Counted from the first letter of the stretch, positions 17,403 to 26,221 are shown. The stretch: 64,000 nt of DNA from Paenibacillus sp. JQZ6Y-1 (GCF_040719145.1 NZ_JBFDUZ010000006.1:62001-126000); one strand, 5' to 3'. Translations and numbers: made by a program. Notes: a model not told the origin generated them from the letters alone.

Positions 17403-17836
17403 GTTACATTCCTCCATGATGTTGAGTGATAGAATACGTGTGCTTTGTTTGTACGTCTGTAAAATAAAGTCTGTGCAGACCGTCGTCTATTTCATCATAC
17501 CGACTAGCGAATGGTTCATTGTCAGCAAGCGTTAGAATCATTTCATTTACTTTGTATAAATAATATTAACACAAAACTATTTTGTGTGCAATTAAATATA
17601 TTTATAAAATAATATTAATTATGCTTGGTAGGTACACGTTAGTCAAATGAAGTTCTAATGAACCCCAGAAGCCGCAACAATTAGAACAACATCACGAACC
17701 TTTTCCACGCCAAAAAAGTCTGTATCTCCTCAATGGAAATACAGACTCTTCGTCTCTTATACCTTCTCTAGCTTATATGACAATACCGCTCTTATAGCAG
17801 CTTGAAAGCTTGAGCAGGTTATATCTAATTTAACAA
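17403..17836. other. Upstream region of trxB with inverted repeats
   Basis: No gene. It contains a perfect 8-bp palindrome ACACAAAA-CTA-TTTTGTGT at 17569-17587, a looser one GTTCTAAT/ATTAGAAC at 17652-17687, and the terminator of the next gene. The first may be an operator of trxB. Confidence 0.5.
17713..17748 (-). terminator. Terminator of the kdu-region operon
   Basis: AGTCTGTAT pairs with ATACAGACT; the minus strand continues with TTTTTTGG, downstream of the SDR that ends the operon. Confidence 0.85.
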
Positions 17837-18652
17837 TTAATCCTTGTACACTCTGCCCCAGCCGTATCCAGCTTCCTCTGATACATCTTCAGGCATTCCC
17901 GGCAAAATCAACCCACCATCTACACGCAGATTGATCCCCGTAATATACGATGCGGCATCCGAGGATAGCCATGCTACCGCTTCACCAATATCGCCCGGTG
18001 TTCCCATACGCCCGAGTGGGATTTTGTGTCCAAGCGGTTCGGTCAATGCGTCCTGCTCTGGTCGATTGACGGTTGCTCCCGGTGCGACACAGTTGACCCG
18101 AATGCCGTGCGGTGCGAGTTCTAACGCCAGCGACGCACAGGAGCGGATCAATGCCGCCTTCATTCCGCCATAGATGCTGTCACCCGGATACGCACGTTCC
18201 CCACGTGACGAGGTAATATAGATGATACTACCTGCAATCTGGCGCTCAATCATTGCCTGTGCCGCATAACGTGTTGCCAGAATCGGTGCGCGATAATCCA
18301 GATTGATCATCCAATTGATATCGTCTGGCTCTAGCTCCACCAGTGGATTCATCGTACTGCCACCTGAATTGTTTACCAGCAGATCAATCCGGTCGTAATG
18401 CTCCACCGCCTCACGGATGGTGCGCTCCACTTCCTCCTGCTCTGCCAGATTGCTCTCAATCATATAGCTGTCCGTCCCATACTGATGTGCTAGCTCCTGC
18501 GCCAGTTGTTCTGTTTCCTCTCGCTCCGAATGGCAGGTAAGTACCAGTCGATACCCCTTTTGCGCCAGTACAGAGGCAATGCCGCGTCCAAGCCCGATTC
18601 CTGCTCCCGTGACGACTGCTACGGGACGATGCTGCTGAGATCTATTGGTCAT
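17837..18652 (-). CDS. SDR-family oxidoreductase at the end of the kdu locus
   Basis: A 271-residue classical SDR. TGAGIGLG is at residues 15-22, LLVNNSGGST holds the NNxG motif and the catalytic Tyr161 and Lys165 lie in SIYGGMKAALIRS. AITGINLRVDGG-like wording near the end (SYITGINLRVDGGLILPGM) is standard for sugar or ketoreductase-type members. The start is ATG 18652, because AAAGGGG lies 11 nt before it; the longer frame begins with GTG before that site. It is last in the minus-strand series kduI, deoR, kduD, isomerase, SDR, so a role in uronate or related sugar oxidation-reduction is likely but not shown. Confidence 0.85.
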   Translation of the reverse strand: MTNRSQQHRPVAVVTGAGIGLGRGIASVLAQKGYRLVLTCHSEREETEQLAQELAHQYGTDSYMIESNLAEQEEVERTIREAVEHYDRIDLLVNNSGGSTMNPLVELEPDDINWMINLDYRAPILATRYAAQAMIERQIAGSIIYITSSRGERAYPGDSIYGGMKAALIRSCASLALELAPHGIRVNCVAPGATVNRPEQDALTEPLGHKIPLGRMGTPGDIGEAVAWLSSDAASYITGINLRVDGGLILPGMPEDVSEEAGYGWGRVYKD

Positions 18653-18768
18653 ATTCAGATGAACCCCTTTCACAACAGATGATGGACATTATTACCCCTG
18701 CGTCCGTTGCTTCACCCTACGAAATGAACATCTCTCCACATACAAAGCCCAAATCAAAACAGAGCCAC

Positions 18769-18819
18769 ACAAAGAAACAGACACCCCAGATCGAAATCCA
18801 ATGATGCCTGTTTCTTTGT
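18769..18819 (-). terminator. Hairpin after the TIM-barrel isomerase gene
   Basis: ACAAAGAAACAG pairs perfectly with CTGTTTCTTTGT across 27 nt. No T-run follows on the minus strand, so it may be a weak terminator or an intercistronic stem. Confidence 0.5.
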
Positions 18820-18899
18820 ATTAATGTCTGTTCGTAGATAAAGGCAGCGTTGGCAGCATCCATCATGTGAATCCTTGGCTATTCTGTCCGCCGGATGTG

Positions 18900-19766
18900 T
18901 TAACCGTTCGTATGATGATGCCGACTGAGCTGTTCCTGCCAGATTCGGCGCATATGCAGCGACGCTTGCGGCAGCTGCTCCTTGGTCACACCTTCCAGCG
19001 AAATATCGATATGCGGCTTGTACTGCTGCAACAGCTCAAAGAAGTATGGATAATCCAAAATGCCGGTTCCCGCCAGCACTTCTTCTTTTTGCCCATTCGC
19101 AGTAAACTGCATATCCTTCGCATGGATCAAAATGATACGCTCCGCCAATCGTTCAAACACCCCACGCAAAAATCCCTGCTGATCATCCACAAATTCCGTT
19201 TTCATCATATTGCATGGATCGAACAGCATCCCTACTGTCGGTGAAGGCACTTCGCTGATCAATTGCTCCATCAGCTCGGCGGTATGCAGCGTATGCGTGG
19301 CTACTGGCTCAATCGCCAGATGTACGCCCCATTTCTCCGCTTCCTCCGCCAGCTCAGTAACCGTTTCGCGCAGCGTTTGCCAGCCGATCTCCGCATAATT
19401 GTCGGGATGAGTCGACTGGTATGTATGAAACGAACCCGTCTCTGTCGCCACCATACTGCATCCAAAATCACGCGCATATCGCAGATGCTCCTTGAATCGG
19501 TTAATCTCGCTACGCCGCACATCGCGGTCAGGATGAACCGGATCAATATAACAGCCAAGCACAGCAATACGCACACCTTGACGATCAAATTGCTCCGCCA
19601 CATAATTGCCCAGCCCCGGGCTTAGCTTGCCATTAGACGTGTCAATATCGGAAATGGCTTTGGCGAGCGCCAGCTGCACACCCTTAAAGCCACCAGCAGC
19701 GACACGTACTGCCAGATCGGCAGCCGGCTGCTTACCATAAATATGGGAAAGCACGGATTGTCTCAT
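18900..19766 (-). CDS. Sugar phosphate isomerase/epimerase-like TIM barrel
   Basis: A 288-residue member of the xylose-isomerase-like TIM-barrel family (AP-endonuclease 2 fold), which holds sugar isomerases, epimerases and dehydratases such as IolE. Metal-site segments are visible: VATETGSFHT, VHLAIEPVATHTLHT (Glu), GMLFDPCNMMK (Asp), ILIHAKDMQF (His) and ISLEGVTKEQ (Glu). The exact reaction cannot be read. The start is ATG 19766 with GGGGTG 6 nt upstream; a GTG at 19775 overlaps that site. Its place behind kduD suggests it acts on a hexuronate or keto-sugar. Confidence 0.82.
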   Translation of the reverse strand: MRQSVLSHIYGKQPAADLAVRVAAGGFKGVQLALAKAISDIDTSNGKLSPGLGNYVAEQFDRQGVRIAVLGCYIDPVHPDRDVRRSEINRFKEHLRYARDFGCSMVATETGSFHTYQSTHPDNYAEIGWQTLRETVTELAEEAEKWGVHLAIEPVATHTLHTAELMEQLISEVPSPTVGMLFDPCNMMKTEFVDDQQGFLRGVFERLAERIILIHAKDMQFTANGQKEEVLAGTGILDYPYFFELLQQYKPHIDISLEGVTKEQLPQASLHMRRIWQEQLSRHHHTNG

Positions 19767-19817
19767 GTAATGCACCCCGTTTCTCTCAATAAGAATACGT
19801 TACTGCATACATGCAGC

Positions 19818-20570
19818 TTAACGCGCCAACCAGCCGCCATCTACACAAAGCACATGACCGTTCAAGTAATCGGACGCAGATGAGGACAGGAACACAACTG
19901 GTCCCTTCATATCTTCTGCTGTTCCCCAGCGAGCTGCTGGAATACGATCCGTAATCGCATCAAAGCGTGCCGGATCAGCAACAATGGGTGCGGTATTATC
20001 GGTCAACATATAGCCCGGTGCAATCGCGTTGACCTGAATGCCTTTGGATGCCCATTCGTTGGCAAGCGCCTTGGTAATACCAGCGACTGCGTGCTTGCTG
20101 GCAGTGTAGCCCGGCACATTGATACCGCCCTGATATGACAGCATGGAAGCGACGCTGACAATTTTGCCGCTACCGCGTTCAATCATATGACGCCCAACGA
20201 GCTGTGACAGATAAAAGACCGTTTCCAGATTGAGATCGATCACATCCGCAAAATCCTTCCACGAATGCTCCGCAGCTGGCGTACGGCGGATAATGCCTGC
20301 ATTGTTGATCAGAATATCGATGTTTCCTTTAAAATTCAGTGCTTGCCCGACGACATTTTCCAGCTGATCATGCTTGCTCAGATCGGCTTCGATAGAGATC
20401 GCATCGCGTCCGAGCGCTTGGATCTTTTCCACTGTATCGTTACTACTGGAATACGATACGCACACCACATCTGCGCCCGCTTCTGCCAGTCCCAGTGCCA
20501 TCCCCTGTCCCAATCCACCGCTCGACCCTGTGACCAGTGCAACCTTGCCACGCAAATCAAATGAATTCAT
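19818..20570 (-). CDS. kduD: 2-deoxy-D-gluconate / 2-dehydro-3-deoxy-D-gluconate dehydrogenase
   Basis: A 250-residue SDR that, in this family, interconverts 2,5-diketo-3-deoxygluconate and 2-keto-3-deoxygluconate, following KduI in the breakdown of unsaturated uronates from pectin. MNSFDLRGKVALVTGSSGGLG at the start, INNAGIIRR, VPGYTASKHAVAG (catalytic Tyr and Lys) and the C-terminal SASDYLNGHVLCVDGGWLAR closely fit KduD. AGAAGGAG lies 8 nt before ATG 20570; the open frame to 20594 would begin upstream of that site. It stands between the DeoR regulator and the TIM-barrel gene. Confidence 0.92.
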   Translation of the reverse strand: MNSFDLRGKVALVTGSSGGLGQGMALGLAEAGADVVCVSYSSSNDTVEKIQALGRDAISIEADLSKHDQLENVVGQALNFKGNIDILINNAGIIRRTPAAEHSWKDFADVIDLNLETVFYLSQLVGRHMIERGSGKIVSVASMLSYQGGINVPGYTASKHAVAGITKALANEWASKGIQVNAIAPGYMLTDNTAPIVADPARFDAITDRIPAARWGTAEDMKGPVVFLSSSASDYLNGHVLCVDGGWLAR

Positions 20571-20615
20571 GTCGATTGCTCCTTCTGTTATCAAATGAAA
20601 CGCCTTGTACTTGGG

Positions 20616-21377
20616 CTAACTTTTTGTTACATCAAGTGGTACGCCCGCCTGACGAAACTGCTCTGCCTGCTGATCCGACAATCCACTGTCAGTGATGATC
20701 ATATCCATCTCCGAGCAAGCAGCAAAGGTCCAGAGCGCGAACTGCCCGAACTTCTGGTGATCCACAACGCCATATACGTGCTGCGCCGCTGCGACCAATG
20801 CCTTTTTGAAAGGAACCAGATCGCCAGTATAAATGGACAAGCCAAACTCCGGGTGCAGCGCTGTCGACGAGACAAAGGCTTTGTGAATATTCAGCCCTCG
20901 CACATATTCAATCGCCTGACTGCTAATCAGCATATTGCGATTCCGTTCGCCTCCCGGTACGACCAAGCGTACCTGCTCCCGCCGTGCTAACTCACTCAAA
21001 ATAAACAGATCGTTGGTCACGACCGTCAGCGGAATGGCAGGCAAGCGGCGAGCAATTTCCAGCGTCGTACTGCCGCCATCCAGCGCGATAATATCGTTCG
21101 GCTGAATATATGACAACGCCCGCTCGGCAATCTCGCCCTTTTCCGGCATATGCTTGGTGTTGATGCCCTGACCGGACAGAATGCCATACTGGTCATTCTG
21201 CGCAAGAACGGCGCCGCCATGCACACGCATGAGCAACCCCATTTCCTCCAGCCGTGCTAGATCCTCACGGATCGTCTTGCCTGTTACGCTCAATGTATCA
21301 CTCAATTCGCCAACCGTAATTTCCTGATTGGCGATCAATAGTTCCATAATCTTCTCATGCCGCTTGATTGCGCTCAT
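20616..21377 (-). CDS. DeoR-family transcriptional regulator
   Basis: A 253-residue sugar-responsive repressor. The N-terminal DeoR helix-turn-helix is ITVGELSDTLSVTGKTIREDLARLEEMGLLMRVHGGAVL split over residues 20-60. The C-terminal phosphosugar-sensing domain includes IALDGGSTTLEIARRLP, LTVVTNDLFI and MDMIITDSGLS. The start is ATG 21377 with a GGGGG-type site 4-9 nt before it; a long open frame runs to 21497 but has no recognisable domain there. It lies inside the kdu gene series and probably controls it; an inverted repeat before kduI is a candidate operator. Confidence 0.88.
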   Translation of the reverse strand: MSAIKRHEKIMELLIANQEITVGELSDTLSVTGKTIREDLARLEEMGLLMRVHGGAVLAQNDQYGILSGQGINTKHMPEKGEIAERALSYIQPNDIIALDGGSTTLEIARRLPAIPLTVVTNDLFILSELARREQVRLVVPGGERNRNMLISSQAIEYVRGLNIHKAFVSSTALHPEFGLSIYTGDLVPFKKALVAAAQHVYGVVDHQKFGQFALWTFAACSEMDMIITDSGLSDQQAEQFRQAGVPLDVTKS

Positions 21378-21550
21378 TCCAACCCCCGTCCCTTCCGGCA
21401 CATGCTTGTATAGATGATTCCTGCGTAGAAGCCCATGCAGATGAGCAAAGATGTAAAGGCACACGTCGTCTGTTATCCAGTTTGTAGTGAACATCAATAC
21501 TTGTCTGCATTACGCATTCTATATATTGTACCGAAATGGTGTTTTTGGGT

Positions 21551-22381
21551 TTATTTTAAATCCTGCATGGCAACGGCGTCCATATCATCGAACGTTTGGT
21601 TCTCGCCTGCCATTGCCCAGCAGAACGTGTAATTGCTCGTACCGACACCGCTATGGATCGACCAGCTTGGCGAAATGGCAACCTGACCATCGCGCACAAC
21701 CAGATGCTTCGTTTCCTGCGGCTCGCCCATAAAGTGGAACACGACTGCATCCTGCGGCACATTAAAATACAGATACACTTCCGAACGACGGTTATGTGTA
21801 TGCGAAGGCATCGTATTCCACATATTGCCCGGCTCTAGTTGCGTAATGCCCATCACCAGCTGACAGCTCTTAATGCCGCCCTCGTGGATGTATTTGTAGA
21901 TCGTGCGCTCGTTGGATGTTTTGATGTCGCCCAGATGACTTGGCGTTGCATCTTCCCGAGTCGATTTGGTGGTTGGATAGGCTTTGTGTGCGGGCGTGGA
22001 AACAAAGTAAAACTTCGCCGTGTCTCCACCGTTACTAGCAAAGCTCACTTCCTTCGTTCCGAGCGATACGTATAGACATTCAAATGCACCCAATTCGTAG
22101 GATTCCCCATCGGCAGTAACCGTACCTGTTGCCCCGATATTGATGATGCCGATCTCACGGCGCTCTAGGAAAAAGTCAGTACCAATATCCTTGAGATTCA
22201 CTTCCAGCTTGATCTCCTTCGACGTGGGAACCGCCGAGCCAACAATATAGCGATCCACATGACTGTAAACGGTTACGAGTTTGTCCGGCTGGAACAGATT
22301 CTCAATCAGAAACTCCTCGCGCAAACGGGCAGTGTCAAACGTTTTTACATCATTCGGGTGAGATACATAACGGTTTTCCAT
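21551..22381 (-). CDS. kduI: 5-dehydro-4-deoxy-D-glucuronate isomerase
   Basis: A 276-residue cupin isomerase converting 5-keto-4-deoxyuronate to 2,5-diketo-3-deoxygluconate in pectin or glycosaminoglycan breakdown. MENRYVSHPNDVKTFDTARLREEFL is split at the N-terminus; the metal-binding region is MPSHTHNRRSEVYLYF (two His and a Glu) with a further His in SWSIHSGVGT. The length equals the usual 276-280. AAAGGATG lies before ATG 22381, whereas ATG 22390 overlaps it. It is the first gene of the kdu series. Confidence 0.95.
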   Translation of the reverse strand: MENRYVSHPNDVKTFDTARLREEFLIENLFQPDKLVTVYSHVDRYIVGSAVPTSKEIKLEVNLKDIGTDFFLERREIGIINIGATGTVTADGESYELGAFECLYVSLGTKEVSFASNGGDTAKFYFVSTPAHKAYPTTKSTREDATPSHLGDIKTSNERTIYKYIHEGGIKSCQLVMGITQLEPGNMWNTMPSHTHNRRSEVYLYFNVPQDAVVFHFMGEPQETKHLVVRDGQVAISPSWSIHSGVGTSNYTFCWAMAGENQTFDDMDAVAMQDLK

Positions 22382-22430
22382 GATGATCATCCTTTCGAAT
22401 AGGTTTATTTAATGTTCATATACGTTTATA

Positions 22431-22450
22431 TTAGTTCAAATCGAACCTAA
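22431..22450. promoter_or_regulatory. Candidate DeoR operator upstream of kduI
   Basis: TTAGTTC-AAAT-CGAACCTAA contains the inverted half-sites GTTC and GAAC, about 50 bp before the kduI start. It is the best operator candidate for the DeoR protein of this locus. Confidence 0.45.
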
Positions 22451-23270
22451 AAGGAAGGGGGAGATGGAAATAATTTTTCGGTGGATGGGTTGGCATTCAC
22501 TGCGGGGAGGAATAAGGGGACGTCCTCCGTTCCGTGCTTGCCGCATCCAACGAAATATTATTTACCTCTTGGTGGAGAGTAGAATGGAAAGACGTTTTTT
22601 CAGACTGCGACGGTTTTATTGTTTGGATGACGATTTTGCTCATACATGGTGCTCGTACGTATATGGGGCTTAAATTCTTAAAGGGATTTGTCGTTATTAG
22701 GTAGATAGTTACTGGTTGTAGAATTACCGCTTTGTTGTGGGTTAATATACCGTTATTACATTTATCATTACTGGTTTTACTTTAGTAAAATGTGCTTCTA
22801 TCGAACATTGAGATTGACTATCTATCGGAGCAGGGATGATTGTTGGATTGGTTTTGGAAAATGAACGGGTATACGGTCATTTGTTCATATTCTCTACATA
22901 TTATTGTGATAGGATGATTGTAGACAGGTCTGTGTTGAATGAAGTTTGATCGAAGACATGTTGATATACACTGCTGATTTCGGGGATTTAGGTAGAGGGT
23001 ATGTTTCTGTTTTCAGCTTAATTACAGATAAGCGATATAAAATAAAGAATAGATATGAAGAATGTAGTTTCTAAGTATCCATTAGTTGCGATGGTTGTAA
23101 GACTGCTCTGTTTAAGAAGGCTGAATATGAAGATTTTTTACATGTTACAGTTATAGACTTGTTCGCGATCTTGATTTCGCCTTAAATGTATTTTATATAA
23201 TGATCAAGAATTGTAAGCATCTTAGATATATATTTTATGTAATGAATTGATGCAAGCATCGCTTAGTGGA
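22451..23270. other. Geneless AT-rich region before the two-component pair
   Basis: About 800 bp noticeably richer in A and T than the flanking genes, with no frame that has both a ribosome binding site and a sensible product. Small inverted repeats occur, such as TTTTACT-TT-AGTAAAA at 22775-22790. No riboswitch recognised. Confidence 0.5.
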
Positions 23271-23380
23271 GGCAAGGGAATAAGGGAAAAAGACGACCTT
23301 GGAGCTACGAGAATCTACATACACTTCCAATTCGTAGATTCTCGTAGCTCCACCGGAGTCTGTTCCCTTATCCCTTGCCG
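23271..23380. repeat. 110-bp nested inverted repeat
   Basis: The outer arms are GGCAAGGGAATAAGGGAA (23271-23288) and TTCCCTTATCCCTTGCC (23363-23379), complementary but for one bulged A. The inner arms, GGAGCTACGAGAATCTAC (23301-23318) and its exact complement (23334-23351), are a perfect 18 bp around a 15-nt loop. It ends about 70 bp before the response regulator. It could be a MITE-like element or a structured leader. Confidence 0.9.
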
Positions 23381-23448
23381 GAACGTTTAATGCCCCAAGC
23401 ACAAAATTAATCAACTTTCAAATCACCCGACCAAAGGAGAACAACACC

Positions 23449-24126
23449 ATGGTAAGAATTCTAATCGCTGACGACGATGCGTCCATTCTGGAATTGATTC
23501 ATATGTACCTCACCCGCGAAGGCTATAACGTGCACCGGGCTCGCGATGGGCAGGAAGCGTTTGATATGTTAAGCGATGGTAAATGGGATCTCATCATCCT
23601 CGATGTCATGATGCCGCATATGGACGGCTGGCAGCTGTGTATGGATATTCGTCGCTATTATGGCGATGTGCCGATTCTGCTCGTGACCGCCAAAGGTGAA
23701 GCCGAGGACAAGATCAAGGGCTTCCGACTCGGCACCGACGATTATTTGGCGAAGCCGTTTGTACCAGAGGAGCTGGTAATGCGGGTCAAGGCATTACTGC
23801 GTCGATACCGTATTTTCGCTGGAGAATCGCTCACGATTGGCAATGTACGCTTGGATGCGGCGACCAAGGAAGCCGAAGTGGAAGGTTCCTTGCAGCCATT
23901 GCCTGCGAAGGAATTTGAACTTATTTATACACTCGCTGGATTCCCCGGTCAGATCTTCACACGCGACCAGCTGATTGAGAAGATCTGGGGACATGATTAT
24001 GACGGCGATGAGCGTACGGTGGATGTGCATATCAAGCGTCTGCGCGACCGCTTTTCCGAGCAAAATGGGTTTACCATTCAGACGATCCGCGGCATCGGCT
24101 ACCGGATTGAGGTGAAAGCGGATTGA
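23449..24126 (+). CDS. OmpR-family response regulator
   Basis: A 225-residue regulator. The receiver domain has the acidic pocket DDD (8-10), phospho-acceptor Asp52 in LIILDVMMP, Thr in LLVTAKGE and Lys in LAKPF. The C-terminal winged helix is of the OmpR/PhoB type (KEFELIYTLAGFPGQIFTRD ... ERTVDVHIKRLRDRF ... IRGIGYRIE). CAAAGGAG precedes ATG 23449. It overlaps the sensor kinase gene by 4 bp, so the two are translationally coupled. Its targets may include the glycosyltransferase genes downstream, where an 11-bp-spaced direct repeat lies. Confidence 0.95.
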   Translation: MVRILIADDDASILELIHMYLTREGYNVHRARDGQEAFDMLSDGKWDLIILDVMMPHMDGWQLCMDIRRYYGDVPILLVTAKGEAEDKIKGFRLGTDDYLAKPFVPEELVMRVKALLRRYRIFAGESLTIGNVRLDAATKEAEVEGSLQPLPAKEFELIYTLAGFPGQIFTRDQLIEKIWGHDYDGDERTVDVHIKRLRDRFSEQNGFTIQTIRGIGYRIEVKAD

Positions 24127-25859
24127 AAAATATATACAGCCAGCTGGTGATTACATTTATTCTCGTCATCGTTGCCAGCTTTGTCATTACGATTTTGATG
24201 TCGGATTGGGTGATTCAACGACAACAATCCAGATATATACAAGACGGTATTCTAAGTAATGCGGAAGCGGTCGCGGCGATGCAGGCAGAGATTCCTGAAA
24301 AGTTGATGCAGAAATATCTGGATAGTCAGGCAGGGCAAACGCAGATTATGGTGATCAGCGAGGATGGCAAGACCTATCGATCCAACGGTAACGGTCCGGG
24401 CGGTCCTCTCGGTCTGGCACCTCCTCCCAACCCGTTCGGTTCCGATTCGTCCACGAATACAAATAGCTCTTCGACGACAAACGACGATTCCAATGAATCA
24501 TCGTCCACCTCGTCTAAGGATTCAGATTCTAGCACCTCTGATACCAATAGCAATAGCGATACAACGAGCGATCCCGAGTCATCGTCAACCGGAAATGAAG
24601 ACTCCTCTACAACTGCTCCCACTATGAACAATCATACGAGCGCTCCTAGTACTCCACCGCCACCACCCGGCTCCATCGAAGGCAAGGGACCTCCACCGCC
24701 CGATCTGGAGCAGGCTTGGACGATTCCAGATGATGTGAAGCAATTGGTACTGAATGGTGGCATCTATCATCCAGAGAACAAAGAGATGCAGAGTGGTTCC
24801 GGCATTCCGGGCTTAAACTTTCATTTTGGATTTGGCAATCAAGACCCAGAGCCGCGTTATGTAGGTGTACCTTTTGAACGTGACGGTGTGCACTATGCCC
24901 TGTTCATTCGTCCGAATCAATTCAGCAATCAGTTGAACAAATGGATGGTTCTTGCCTTGTCGGTCATGCTGACAACAGGTGTACTGCTGTTCCTGTTCGC
25001 TGCTCGTCTGATCGCACGACCGATTGCGAAGCTATCCGAAGCGACACGCCAAGTAGCGAAGGGCGATTACAACGTCCGCGTGAATCTGAAGCGTAAGGAT
25101 GAGATTGGCGAGCTGGGCAATAATTTCAACCAGATGACGAGCCAATTATCCAAAATCGAAGCGATGCGGCAGGAGTTCGTCTCCAACGTATCTCACGAAA
25201 TTCAAACGCCACTCACTTCGATTCGCGGCTTTGCGGTCGCGCTCAAGGATACAGCAAGCAGCGAGCAGATGAAGCATTTGAAGATTATCGAGCAGGAAAG
25301 CGAACGATTATCCAAGCTCAGCAGCAATCTGCTCAAGCTTGCTTCCCTCGATGTGGTGAAGCTCAATCTGTCGAACTTCCGGCTGGATGAGCAGGTGCGT
25401 ATGGCGGTCGTCTCCTGTGTACCGATGTGGACGGCGAAGAATATTGAAGTATCCGCCGATCTGGATAAAATCGTATTCCACGGCGATGAGGATCTACTCA
25501 GTCAGGTATGGATCAATCTACTATCGAACGCGATCAAGTTCACTCCCGAAAAAGGCAATATTTATATTACGCTTACGGAGGATGAGCATTGGATCAAAAC
25601 GAGTGTGCAGGATACCGGCTGCGGTATTGATGACGAGCATGTGAAGCATATTTTTGAACGATTTTACAAAGCAGATACATCCCGCAATTCAGCGGTGAGC
25701 GGCAACGGACTGGGATTATCCATTGTGCAAAAAATTCTGATGCTGCATGGTGGTCGAATCGAGGCTATCAGCACAGTAGGCGAAGGAACTACCATGACCG
25801 TCTATCTGCCACGTCCGATTGTGATAGAAGAACCGGACAAACATCGTCCAACCGAATAA
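24123..25859 (+). CDS. Sensor histidine kinase with Ser/Thr-rich extracellular tract
   Basis: A 578-residue membrane kinase starting at TTG 24123, which overlaps the regulator stop. Membrane segments are at about 8-28 and 275-297. The extracellular part between them carries a low-complexity tract of Ser, Thr, Asp and Asn (about 107-165) and a Pro run (178-182), then a folded region ending in FERDGVHYALFIRPNQFSNQ. Inside follow HAMP (298-350), the HisKA motif VSHEIQTPLTS with His358, the N box (QVWINLLSNAIKF), G1 (VQDTGCGID) and G2 (SGNGLGLSIVQ). Gln replaces the usual Arg/Lys after HEI. The kinase is intact. The tract is unusual and could be glycosylated. Confidence 0.94.
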   Translation: MKNIYSQLVITFILVIVASFVITILMSDWVIQRQQSRYIQDGILSNAEAVAAMQAEIPEKLMQKYLDSQAGQTQIMVISEDGKTYRSNGNGPGGPLGLAPPPNPFGSDSSTNTNSSSTTNDDSNESSSTSSKDSDSSTSDTNSNSDTTSDPESSSTGNEDSSTTAPTMNNHTSAPSTPPPPPGSIEGKGPPPPDLEQAWTIPDDVKQLVLNGGIYHPENKEMQSGSGIPGLNFHFGFGNQDPEPRYVGVPFERDGVHYALFIRPNQFSNQLNKWMVLALSVMLTTGVLLFLFAARLIARPIAKLSEATRQVAKGDYNVRVNLKRKDEIGELGNNFNQMTSQLSKIEAMRQEFVSNVSHEIQTPLTSIRGFAVALKDTASSEQMKHLKIIEQESERLSKLSSNLLKLASLDVVKLNLSNFRLDEQVRMAVVSCVPMWTAKNIEVSADLDKIVFHGDEDLLSQVWINLLSNAIKFTPEKGNIYITLTEDEHWIKTSVQDTGCGIDDEHVKHIFERFYKADTSRNSAVSGNGLGLSIVQKILMLHGGRIEAISTVGEGTTMTVYLPRPIVIEEPDKHRPTE

Positions 25860-26020
25860 AGGTTTAGTTTCTATCGTCTACACAATATACTGGCTTTTTC
25901 GTTCATTATGCGGATGTATAGGAGTGTATGTATATTATTTTCAGGTTATAAACATGCAGATTTCATATGTAACTTATGTGTTATGATTTGTTGTTTATTT
26001 TTCTTATACCTGCTGTAATA

Positions 26021-26064
26021 AAAGGTGAGAGAACCCTTGCATGATGGGGTTTCTCGCCTTTTTT
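26021..26064 (+). terminator. Terminator of the two-component operon
   Basis: AAAGGTGAGAGAACCC pairs with GGGTTTCTCGCCTTT with two mismatched steps, followed by TTTTTTAT. Confidence 0.85.
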
Positions 26065-26104
26065 ATGTATATTTAAAACAATATTCAGCCTTATTTAAGG
26101 TAGC

Positions 26105-26121
26105 GTTCATTTCCTGTTCAT
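26105..26121 (+). promoter_or_regulatory. GTTCAT-N5-GTTCAT direct repeat
   Basis: Two exact GTTCAT hexamers 11 bp apart, about one helical turn, as OmpR/PhoB-type regulators prefer. It lies about 100 bp before the GT39 start and is a candidate site for the regulator at 23449. Confidence 0.45.
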
Positions 26122-26221
26122 ATTGCATTGTTATATTTTCTACATCAAGAACATATGACGAATGCTCCTCATCATCGTGAACGGAGCTGTACTCGATATT
26201 CATGTATGAGGAGGCAACAAT

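Larger units (their letters stand above)
25860..26221. other. Gap between the kinase and GT39 genes
   Basis: Contains the terminator at 26021-26064 and then a promoter region with a GTTCAT direct repeat. No gene seen. Confidence 0.5.

Noticed and set aside
22410-22425. TATAAACGTATATG before kduI as a cre site
   Set aside because: Three mismatches to the consensus at key positions; too weak to call.
22464-22673. A 69-codon plus-strand frame after a GGAAGGGGGAG stretch
   Set aside because: The site abuts the ATG, the product is Arg- and aromatic-rich with no recognisable fold, and it sits in the kduI promoter region.
24374-24631. Antisense frame rich in Val, Glu and Ser opposite the kinase tract
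   Set aside because: It is the complement of the Ser/Thr/Asp repeat codons inside an intact kinase gene.
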